The position numbers and the translations under genes were made by a program. DNA of 64,000 nt from Azorinus chamasolen. Its lineage: Eukaryota > Mollusca > Bivalvia > Cardiida > Solecurtidae. Below, piece after piece: positions 42,421 through 50,982 of the stretch (positions are counted from its first letter, which is position 1; each line of letters starts with the position of its first letter). The notes under the pieces were generated by a model. That model had not been told where the DNA came from and did no database searches. It saw only the letters and a list, made by a program, of their open reading frames with translations. Location of the stretch: the NCBI GenBank assembly GCA_963576725.1, contig OY755241.1, positions 25,828,449 through 25,892,448 of the forward strand, given 5' to 3'.

Positions 42421-42681
42421 AAATGTACGGTACTAGTTCAGAGACCAGATGAAACACGATATACACTCAAAATGTTAGTTTCTTGGGGATAAGTTGCGTT
42501 ACAGTATGTTACATGACCCTTTGAATACAAGAAAAGAGTGTACTTGAATATGCAAACAGTACAGAACCAGATCAGAGGAATCCTAGAGGAGCTGTCTGAC
42601 CAGGATCTGCACTGTTTTTCATTCCTAATCTTCAAGCAAATTGAAGGCTTTCGTACCAGATTTTTAAACAATAATGGGATG

Positions 42682-42885
42682 TACAGTAAAACCTCTCTAT
42701 AACGGCCACTAAATTACATTCAGTATTTTGTGTTAAAGGCATGTGGCTGCTTAAAGCAAGGTGAAATAAAAACAGAACGCTCCTATAGGAGCGTTCTGTT
42801 TTACTTTCACCTTGCTTTAAGCAGCTACCTGCTCTAAATACTAATTAACCCAATTTAGGGGCCGTTATAGAGAGGGTTTACTGCA
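42682..42885. repeat. M1 MITE, complete
   Basis: It starts TACAGTAAAACCTCTCTATA and ends AGAGGGTTTACTGCA. Inner palindrome 'acagaacgctcctataggag' then 'cgttctgt'. Confidence 0.85.
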
Positions 42886-43065
42886 TTCCACTTTGTTCAG
42901 TAACCAGAGTGCTGGGTACATGGTTATACAATACATAGGTATATCACATGTGGGAAATACATTTTCCTCAGGTAGACATGCACTACACACTCAAGTTCAG
43001 CATACACGCTGCATTTTAACCCACCTATACCTACATTTCAGACTAGAACTGCCAAAAGTTTTGTA

Positions 43066-43190
43066 TTTAACGCTTAACTCCATAAATACACATTTCTGTG
43101 CCTTTGCAAACAGAATAGATCTAGATTAGATGGCGCCTAGAGGAGCCGTCTGATCAGGGTCTGCTCTGTTTGCTATTGGAATTGGGGATG
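43066..43190 (+). repeat. T2 MITE, left half and hairpin
   Basis: 'cgcttaactccataaataca' followed by the stem 'tagatggcgcctagaggagc' and 'cgtctgatcagggtc'. Confidence 0.65.
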
Positions 43191-43549
43191 AAGCATTAGT
43201 AATACATATGTGCAGCTTTAAAATACTGTTTGAAGCAAACTGTGCAGACTCTTGTCACAGAGTTCCCTCGTGGAATCACCAGGGTCCATGCCTTTGGCTC
43301 AAATCTGATCAATCAAAAGCTTGAGAACTCAAATATGACCAATCAAAAGCTTGAGAACCAACTCAGACTCAACTAAAAAGCTTTATAAGCATGGACCCTG
43401 ATCTGGGTCTACACTGTTTGTCGATGTCTTTGTTAATGTATGCTTGGAATAAATGGGTTATCGTTTTTTGCAACATTTAAGTGGCAACAATTTAAGACAA
43501 TAAACCCTGTTTAAAACGACCATAGATTGATTAAACATAAGAATCATTA

Positions 43550-43872
43550 ACCCTATACTCCAGTGACATGACAGTCATTGTTATAAAAACACATGGACAC
43601 AGATCAATTATGAGGCATGTCCTCGGAAATATACAAATTCCGTTCCATATCTTCATTCTTTTTCCATAAAGGCATACCATATTTCCGTCTTTGTTTTGTC
43701 TGTCCTTGTATTTTGTTTTGCTTTTGCCATGGCAGAAGCTATATAATCATATCTACATTTGTATACCGGTATAATATCATACGCAAACAGAGCATATATT
43801 GATCAGACGGCTCCTACACGATTTGGATCTATTTTGTTTGCAGAAGTGTGGTGTATTTATGGAGTAAAGGGT
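43550..43872 (+). repeat. T2-like MITE with foreign centre
   Basis: It begins 'ttaaccctatactcca' and ends 'tttatggagtaaagggtcaa'. The interior includes 'cagatcaattatgaggcatg', also found near 44728-44745 on the opposite strand. Confidence 0.5.
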
Positions 43873-44078
43873 CAAAGGCAGGTAATTGCTTGATGAAATG
43901 CAATAGACACGCAGAAATGGTCGCTTAAGACAGGTGTTATTCGAACTGATTAAGAATAAATAAAACTTGAAAGCCCACGTGGGTTGAAAAAAGCACAACC
44001 ACTCCCTCATGTAAACTGAGTACAACTGCTACCGCACGATAACGCTGCACGCTGGCGGCGACACCGTGATTACCAATG

Positions 44079-44143
44079 CAAACAGTTTGGATCCAGATGA
44101 GACGCCGCATAATGCGGCGTCTCATCTGGATCCAAACTGTTTG
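44079..44143. repeat. perfect 32-bp-arm palindrome (family T4 core)
   Basis: Arms 44079-44110 and 44112-44143 are exact complements with a single-base loop. The outer word is CAAACAGTTTGGATCC. A diverged copy lies at 50218-50280, partly duplicated at 59877-59900. Confidence 0.95.
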
Positions 44144-44423
44144 ACACTTTGACCATATTTTAACAAAGAAATGATAGAAATTTTATTGTAAGGATAGTAA
44201 CTTTTCTAATACTCGTATTTATTTGCTAGTAAAACAGATTCAAACTCGTGGAAGCATATTTTTATTCAACCTTTCGCCGTTCTAGTCGTATCTGTGATGA
44301 CCTTCGCAAAAAGTTTGGACACAATAGTGATGCCGAGTAACTCGGCATCTTATCTGGATCCTAACTGCTTGACACTGATAATGTTGTGTTGTAATGTCAG
44401 AGTCGCCGATAGCGTGCATAGAA

Positions 44424-44653
44424 CTAACCCTTTACTCCACAGATTCACCTTTCTACGCCTTTGAAAACAGAGTAGAACCAGATTAGACGACCCCTGAAGG
44501 AGTCGTCTGATAAGGGTCTGCTCTGTTTGCTTATGAAATGATATAGTTCAGATTCTATGGTAAAGCAAATCTTGTTTGTATGTCACAATAAACATTCAGC
44601 TAATTATTTTAATTCACAAATTCACATGAATATTCATGGAGTAAAGAGTTAAT
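44424..44653 (+). repeat. T2 MITE copy
   Basis: 'taaccctttactccacagat' to 'catggagtaaagagttaa'; hairpin 'agacgacccctgaaggagtc' then 'gtctgataaggg'. Confidence 0.75.
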
Positions 44654-44981
44654 ATTATACAATGTACCATCGACACATATCACGTATCCAATCTTCCGTG
44701 CACTCCCGAGATGTTTGAAGTTTCCACAGATCAGTTATGAGGCATGCCCATGGAAATGTACCAATTCTGTTCCGTATCTTCATTCTGTTCCAAACAGACA
44801 CAACAAATTTCCGTCTTTGTTTTGTCTGATGTTGCATTTTATCACCTGAAGAAACACGTCATTATTAGAGTAAACAACTTTCAGTAATTTTAATTCGGCT
44901 GAAAATGGAAATCTTCACACATACCAAATTAACATCGAGGAAACCCCCAATTTAGTTTGAGCATCATTTGCGTTAAGTACA

Positions 44982-45234
44982 TTAACCTTTTACTGCAAAA
45001 CACGCCCTTTTATACGCCTTTGCAAACAGAGTAGACCCAGATCAGACGGTTCCAAAAGCAGCCGTCTGATCAGGGTCTGCTCTGTTTACTTATGATATAA
45101 TATAGGTCTATATGATTCTACAGTTTCTGATATGGTCAAAATTATTATGTCTATGCGCTAGTATTGCATTTAATCTGATTAATATTCATGATGTTATTAT
45201 TTCTTACAAGAATATTCATGGAGTAAAGGGTTAA
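44982..45234 (+). repeat. T2 MITE, complete (reference copy)
   Basis: Bounded by TTAACCTTTTACTGCA and GGAGTAAAGGGTTAA, 253 bp. The hairpin pairs 'cagacggttcc' with 'gcagccgtctg'. The right half is AT-rich with 'attaatattcatgatgt'. Confidence 0.8.
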
Positions 45235-45326
45235 GAATGTATACAGACTCGGACAGAGAATGTATAACCCCGCGGGCAGGAGTATAGGCACTCACTGGCG
45301 AGCTCGCGTTTGTTCAATATGCTGAA

Positions 45327-45542
45327 AGTTAACCGTTTACTCCATAAGTACGAAGACCCATATCAAATGTCTCCTTAACGCGCCGTTTGATCAGGGTCTG
45401 CTCTGTTTGCTTATGGAACTATATAGATATGACCGAACAGCTTATGTCATTGTCAAACCTTCCTACATTGTATTTCAATTTTCAGCAAATATCCAGGATG
45501 TCATTATTTCTTGCATGAGTTTCCATGAAGTGAAGGTTTAAC
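45327..45542 (+). repeat. T2 MITE, shortened hairpin
   Basis: 'gttaaccgtttactccataa' to 'catgaagtgaaggtttaa'. The copy lacks the left 'cgcctttgcaaacagag' word. Confidence 0.65.
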
Positions 45543-45833
45543 CCTTTCACCGCCGATGTCGCATAAATGCACCACGATAAATAGTGCCGCCTTTTCAATT
45601 TTGTCTTGATATCTATTCCGATACTTGTGCTTTATTCCTTTGAAATGTGCATGTATTTATCTCATTTCCTTATTGTACCGAATAATTGAACAAAAATCGG
45701 ATTGCAGACGACAATTAGAAATTTGGCGCAGAAAGGTTTTACGGCGGTGCCAGCTCATCGATAAGTTTACACAGTGCAGTACTTCCGGTATTAGCTGATC
45801 GTACCTGGATTCATTCACACGAAGTTGTCTCTG

Positions 45834-46535
45834 TTATTGTGCTGAGGGTGTGTCGTTTGGCGGTTCACTTTCTGCTTTGAAATTAATGTATTTCATATGT
45901 AGATCCTCGAATGTTGGCACTTTCTGAAGCTTAATGAGAACATCGTCATCCTGTCGCTGGTACAGCATCTCTCCCGGAAACTCAAGTAGGCCATGACGCC
46001 GGGCTCGAACCAGCAACCCGACCAATTTGTCATTAATCCTCTCATAAATCTTGAAAAGAACCCCAAACTTCACTTGATATGATCCATCTGATAGTTGTTC
46101 CCCGTGGTTTTTGATCGTCTCACAGCATTCTATAATATTATTTGCGATAAAGTCTCTGGCTTTGTTGCCCCGATATTCTGTCAACGTCCCTTCCACAGGT
46201 CGTCCGTACTTATCATCCATCTTCGTCAGTTGTGTGCGCTTGTCAGCACCTTTCCACACGGCCTTTGCGTTTTCTAATTTGTCCAGGTAGTCGTCTTTAG
46301 ATTGCCCCCAAAACTCACTGAAAGGGTTTATTAATCGATCGATCTCATGATTTTCAATCCGTTGTTTGAAAATCTCACGGTTCTTCTGCATCACAGAACT
46401 CCCACCACATTCACGTTTTATCATAGAGCTATCTGACTTTACCTTCCGTAAATTTGGCGTCTCTTTTGGGGCGAGGAATATGGCAGCCCTCTCGGCGACC
46501 TCGCCCTTTGACTTTAGAGTCTTGTTCTCACTCAT
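45834..46535 (-). CDS. ABRA: actin-binding Rho-activating protein (ABRA/Costars)
   Basis: The 233-residue product starts MSENKTLKSKGEVAERAAIF. An ABRA-type linker follows (INPFSEFWGQSKDDYLDKL, DDKYGRPVEGTLTEYRG), then a C-terminal Costars domain (VKFGVLFKIYERINDKLVGL ... RARRHGLLEFPGEMLYQ, QDDDVLIKLQ), which ends about 20 residues before the stop. ABRA/Costars proteins bind actin and promote Rho/SRF signalling and motility. The frame is intact and unbroken, and ends TAA at 45836-45834. A possible acceptor (ttgcag|ag) about 16 nt before the ATG suggests an upstream non-coding exon. Many MITEs flank it, but none lies inside. It is the only complete host gene seen. Confidence 0.87.
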   Translation of the reverse strand: MSENKTLKSKGEVAERAAIFLAPKETPNLRKVKSDSSMIKRECGGSSVMQKNREIFKQRIENHEIDRLINPFSEFWGQSKDDYLDKLENAKAVWKGADKRTQLTKMDDKYGRPVEGTLTEYRGNKARDFIANNIIECCETIKNHGEQLSDGSYQVKFGVLFKIYERINDKLVGLLVRARRHGLLEFPGEMLYQRQDDDVLIKLQKVPTFEDLHMKYINFKAESEPPNDTPSAQ

Positions 46536-46611
46536 AGTTTCCCGTATATCCTCTGCAAATCAGTACAAAACAGGGATGTAGATAAAATCAATACTGATCT
46601 AACAGACCCTC

Positions 46612-46850
46612 TTAACCCTCTCCCTGTTCTACGTTTATTCTTAATTTCAAAATCGACTGAGTATTTATGGACAAAATAGTTACAACGAAATATTGAAGGT
46701 AGAACATTGTAGCCATTTTAGAAAGTAAAGAAACAGGTCTTTCAAATTCCATCAGCAAACAGAGCAGACCCTGATAAGAGCCGTCTGGTATTGGTCTACT
46801 CTGTTTGCAAATGCGTGAAAACACGTTTTTTAAGAAAGAAAGTGTTAATT
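46612..46850 (+). repeat. T3 MITE, hairpin shortened
   Basis: TTAACCCTCTCCCTGTTC ... 'aagaaagaaagtgttaa'; the stem is 'agaccctgataagagccgtc'. Confidence 0.7.
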
Positions 46851-46924
46851 CTTAGACAACTCCTGCCTTGTTGTAACTTATAAGAAACGCTTTGGAGAGT
46901 CGATTCTACTAAGTTGCAGCACGA

Positions 46925-47125
46925 ACATTTAACCATTTTCTCCATGAATATTCATGTAAGAAATAATGACATCATGAATAATCAATTAGTTTAATCTTTG
47001 TATAGACGCATGAACGCAAATGTTGGCCATGGCAGAAACTGTAGATTTCATTTATAAGCAAACAGAGCAGACCCTAGGCATGCTCTGTTTGTAAATGCGT
47101 AGAACGACACTACCTATAGTCCATT
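46925..47125 (-). repeat. T2 MITE, diverged, reversed
   Basis: 'taaccattttctccatgaat' and 'gagcagaccctaggcatgct' with a collapsed hairpin. Confidence 0.5.
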
Positions 47126-47342
47126 ACCTCATATGCTATTTTTAGATACAACCTCTTTGAATAAATCTACCGAAAAGGAGCATTAATTAGAGAAAAGGAA
47201 TTTTTAGAATTTGGTAGTCTGAAACCATAGTGCTAAATAGAGCATTTGCTCCTATAGGAGCAAATGCTCTATTTATCACTATGGTTTCACAAAGTGACTT
47301 TTATAGAGTCGTCAAAAGTTGTCAATATGAGGGAATGGGTTA
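47126..47342 (-). repeat. T1 MITE, reversed
   Basis: The near-perfect stem 'gctaaatagagcatttgctc' around 'ctatagg'. The right end ATGAGGGAATGGGTTAA. Confidence 0.8.
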
Positions 47343-47754
47343 ATGAAATAAAACCTTAAACAATGTCAACTGGAATACGCTTCTCATCTACTGCTGTAGA
47401 AAATGTAACCAACATGTACAAAATTCATGATTAAACATTTATTAATCCTATACTAGATAATACCGTCTTTTAAGGTTTTGCAAACAGAGTAGATCCAGAT
47501 TAGACAGCTTGTATATGAACTGTTTGAGAAGGGTGTGCTATATTGGCTGTTAAGTGTTAAATATCTGATTTTCTTCTGATATGGCAATGGTGCCAATGAA
47601 TGTCCCTATTGTATAGCTTAGTAAAATGATCAATTTGATTAATATGTTTCATGGGTTGAGATGGGGGAAAACGCGAAGAGCTTTCTACAACGTACGATGG
47701 ATGTGTACGCAGTGTCTGCTATCTTGAATAACAGTGCTTTCAACTCTTGACCTA

Positions 47755-48055
47755 CGGGTTATTTAAGGATATTCAGCTCGTGACTTATGTGTTATTTTAG
47801 GATATTCAGCTCGTGACCTACGGGTTATTTTTAGGATATTCAGCTCGTGACCTACGGGTTATTTTAGGATATTCAGCTCGTGACTTATGGGTTATTTTAG
47901 GATATTCAGCTCGTGACTTATGGGTTATTTTAGGATATTCAGGTCGTAACCTATAGGCTATTTTAGGATATTCAGCTCGTGTCATATGGGTTATTTTAGG
48001 ATATTCAGCTCGTGACCTATAGGTTATTTTAGGATATTCAGCACGTGGGCTATTT
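47755..48055 (+). repeat. 33-bp minisatellite, ~9 units
   Basis: The unit reads 'ttattttaggatattcagct' then 'cgtgacctatggg' with point changes. Because 33 is divisible by three, the minus strand stays open over 318 nt and gives an 11-residue repeat (AEYPKITHKSR-like). The frame has no clear start context or conserved neighbour, so I treat it as a repeat. Confidence 0.9.
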
Positions 48056-48093
48056 TGTAAAACAAAACTTGTTGCGTTAAAAGATCTAAGAAT

Positions 48094-48340
48094 AAACCCT
48101 TTCCTTAATATAAACCCATTTTCAAGCATTTGCAAACAGGGTATACCCAGATCAGACGGCTCCTGTAGGAGCTGTCTGGTCGGAACTGCACTGTTTGCTT
48201 ATGGTCTAATATAGATCTGATTCTACAGCTTCTTCTTGGACAAAAATATCAGTTCATATGCCATCCATAAAAATTCAGCTAATAAATATCCGTGATGTCA
48301 TTATTCATTACATGAATATTAAACAGGGAAAACATTAATT
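48094..48340 (-). repeat. T3/T2 MITE copy
   Basis: 'aaccctttccttaatataaa' to 'tattaaacagggaaaacatt', hairpin 'cagacggctcctgtaggagc' then 'tgtctggtcgg'. Confidence 0.7.
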
Positions 48341-48720
48341 AGATAACACTTTATAATATTATATGAATACAAAATGTTTTGACCATGACATTATTTATTA
48401 TTCATAAGCAAATAGAGTAAACCCTAATTAGACGGATCTATCATGATAATCATGGAGCAAAAGGTTTAATTTTTACCTGATATAAACGTCTATATTCGCT
48501 TTTTAAAAAAGGTAGACCCAAATCAAGGAGCTGTCTGATCAGAGTCTGTCGTGTTTGCTTATGGAATTATAAAGATGTGATTGTATAGTGTCTGCCAAGG
48601 TAACACAATGTTTCCATCTGTCATTATAAAACATTCAGCTAATAAATGGCCATGATGTATGTCATATCTAACATGAAAATCCAACAGGTAAATTTTTAAC
48701 ACGTTTTGAAGTCTAAGAAT
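48340..48720 (+). repeat. T-family MITE remnants
   Basis: Words 'gtagacccaaatcaaggagc' and 'ctgtctgatcagagtctg' and AT-rich T2 flanks are present in a decayed copy. Confidence 0.5.
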
Positions 48721-48727
48721 GAAGACT

Positions 48728-48800
48728 AGTGTTATAATAATAATAATAATAATGAAGACTAGTGTTATAATAATAATAATAGCAATATTAATAATGAGTT
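48728..48800 (+). repeat. (TAA)n microsatellite within a 35-bp duplication
   Basis: 'gaagactagtgttataataa' occurs twice, each followed by a TAA run. Confidence 0.9.
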
Positions 48801-49640
48801 TTTCTTATATTGTTTGTTTTTCTGACAATGTTGTATGGTCTACGGACATGTAGGTACTGTAGCGTGGTCAGACATGTATATCGCACTCTGCCACGCCGAC
48901 ATGTACAATCCGGATGCCGAGCGGTTTCAGTACTAAGAAAATAAGCACCACAAGCCACTCTCAAATTGTAGGTTATTTGAAGGACAAATTTATCATATAA
49001 TCAGTAAGTAACGAGTATTTCTCTAAGTGTTATATAAACTAGTTTGCTGATATACATTTACTAGTTTGATGGCATATACATACTGTTGTATTCCTGATTG
49101 TTATCCGGTTTCTCCAACAGTATCCGAGAGTTCCAGAACTCACCTCATTACCCACCTAGACAATATACATAAAGCTGCCATACATACATATATACGCCTA
49201 CGTGTTTACCTATAAATGACGTATATACCCATCCCAAATCTTACCTGCAGCCTATCGGGCTTATCAGGCTATCGCATGATATACTTTCGAGGTTCGTGGA
49301 ATCTTACACTGGGTGGGGATGTTTATTTAAGAGTATGTATGGCACATCCCTTCTCCTTTCGTCAAATGGTATATGTTTATTTAATATTTCATCAGTTTTT
49401 ATCCTGATTAGTCACCATAAATATAAACTCGATTTCCGACCAATGTCTGAAATAGGTCGCCTTTTGTAAGCATGGAGTGGTTTATTTGTTTTTGCAGTTT
49501 TAGCAGAGGAAACCTTTTAGCAGTATACGCATGTTTCCTAGTTAAAGGCTATAAGATTTGATGTATAGGTAGAACGAACGAACCAGTTTGTAAGCCAGCA
49601 GCGCAGAAACACCTGTAACACGGTCTAAGCACGCGTGCGT
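48800..49640. other. no feature recognised
   Basis: Less repetitive sequence. A short frame at 49216-49407 has no recognisable domain, and I find no splice-supported exon. Confidence 0.4.
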
Positions 49641-49647
49641 GACTATG

Positions 49648-49888
49648 TTTTACCCTTTCTCTGTTCTATGTTTATTCCAAATTTCAACACCTACTGAATT
49701 TTCATAGTTACAACGAAATATGGAATTTGGAACATTGTAACCATTTTAGAAAGTCAAGAAGCATTTCTTTTAAATCCAATCAGCAAATAGAGCAGACCCT
49801 GATCGGACGTCTCCTATAGGAGCCGTTTGATCTGGGTCTTCTCTCTTTTGCAAATGCATGAAAACACGTTTATATGAAGGAAAGGGTT
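49648..49888 (+). repeat. T3 MITE copy
   Basis: 'taccctttctctgttctatg' to 'atatgaaggaaagggttag'. The hairpin is 'cggacgtctcctataggagc' then 'cgtttgatc'. Confidence 0.75.
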
Positions 49889-50145
49889 AGCCCTATACTC
49901 CATAGACACGCCTTTCTACGCCTTTGGTTAGAGTAGACCAAAACCCATGCAGGTCAGACGGCTCCTGTAGGATCCGTCTGATCAGAGACTATCTGTTTGC
50001 TTACGAAATAAAATAGATAGAATTCTACAGTTGCTGCCATTGCCAAAAATTCCAGTGGCAATGGGCCATAATAAAAAATAATCCAATTAATATTTATGAC
50101 GTCATTATTTCTTTTATAATTGTTCTTGGAGTACACGTTTAGCCT
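49886..50145 (+). repeat. T2 MITE copy adjoining the previous
   Basis: 'ttagccctatactccataga' with hairpin 'cagacggctcctgtaggatc' then 'cgtctgatcag'; the right end has decayed. Confidence 0.65.
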
Positions 50146-50256
50146 TTTACTGGATATTTATGTACGAACTATTAACCCCTTCCGTGCCACAATGACGGGT
50201 CTATGATATCAAATGCTAACAGTTTGGATCCAGATGAGACGCCGAGTAACTCGGTG

Positions 50257-50310
50257 TCTCATCAGGATCCAAACTGTTTGTTATTGGTACTATGTTTTTA
50301 AAACAAAAAT
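50257..50310 (+). repeat. 54-bp flank, copied at 59877-59930
   Basis: The sequence from the right half of the T4 palindrome to 'aaacaaaaat', immediately before the 5' LTR, reappears exactly after the 3' LTR. This is far longer than the 4-6 bp duplication expected of an LTR integrase. Confidence 0.95.
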
Positions 50311-50376
50311 TGTAGTGGCTGAATGCATTCGTCCTCAGACGCGTCGTACCTTACTTAATATCTCGAGAACCCGTCA

Positions 50377-50446
50377 ACCGGAAGTCGCTCTTGCGGAGGA
50401 GTCTGGTGATTTCGGCGGGAACTGAGAAGATTCCAGGCGCCATATT
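50377..50446 (+). promoter_or_regulatory. LTR promoter elements: ETS and YY1-like sites
   Basis: ACCGGAAGT fits the GABP/ETS consensus and GGCGCCATATT fits the YY1 consensus, both common in TATA-less housekeeping promoters. Their order and spacing upstream of the donor suggest a transcription start between about 50400 and 50500. This is inferred from motifs only. Confidence 0.4.
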
Positions 50447-50510
50447 GATTCAAGCAGTGCTACAACAAGCAAGAAGATCTATCTGTGAAAACCAGGCCTT
50501 GCAGTCGAAC

Positions 50511-50520
50511 ATCGGTAAGT
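50511..50520 (+). promoter_or_regulatory. splice donor in the LTR
   Basis: ATCG|GTAAGT (cleavage after 50514) is a consensus 5' splice site in the R/U5 part of the LTR. It pairs plausibly with the acceptor at 57131-57133 to give a short leader joined to the third ORF. Confidence 0.6.
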
Positions 50521-50566
50521 AGAAACTTATTTGGTTGAATACTTAGGGTCTCCTGAGGTTCAATAT

Positions 50567-50584
50567 TGGTGGCAGCGGTTCCGG
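50567..50584 (+). other. primer-binding site
   Basis: TGGTGGCAGCGG starts 4 nt after the LTR's terminal CA. The TGG start pairs with the CCA end of a tRNA, as usual for LTR elements. The tRNA was not identified. Confidence 0.65.
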
Positions 50585-50982
50585 ATCGAATTCATTCCGG
50601 ATTTATTTGACTGAACGCTACATCGGGTTTGAAATTGTTTTTGGCCAAAATTGCCATTGCACTCGAACCTGTTCAGTGTTGAATAAGTAGTCCATAAACG
50701 AAGGACCTTTGTACAAATACTACCTATCGAACAGATACGGTATTTTGCACGTTGGTTTTGCAGTATTTGGGCTTGAAATACTTGCCGTCGACTGTAAGTG
50801 CCAACGGTTTTTACATTGATTACGCTGCGAGAAATTTAACCGATATTTCTTATAGCATCAATCAATTTTGTTATTGATAGTATTAATTATTATCGATAAC
50901 TGCCACGAGTGTTGCCTTAGTTGTGTATTGAATGTAACTTTGGTATATTCTGCTTTTGATTATTTTTGAAAAAAAATAAAAA

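Larger units (their letters stand above)
50311..50562 (+). repeat. 5' LTR
   Basis: The 252-bp LTR starts TGTAGTGGCTGAATGC and ends GAGGTTCA, ahead of the PBS, so it has TG...CA ends. It is GC-richer than its surroundings and lacks a clear TATA box. It contains an ETS site ACCGGAAGT (50377-50385), a YY1-like GGCGCCATATT (50436-50446) and a splice donor at 50515. The first 242 bp are identical by eye to the 3' LTR. Confidence 0.95.

Noticed and set aside
47818..48135. 105-codon minus-strand frame with 11-residue repeats
   Set aside because: It is produced by a 33-bp minisatellite. No start context, conserved domain or neighbour supports a gene; kept only as a low-interest finding.
49216..49407. 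63-codon plus-strand frame
   Set aside because: No domain, no splice context, typical length for chance in AT-rich DNA.
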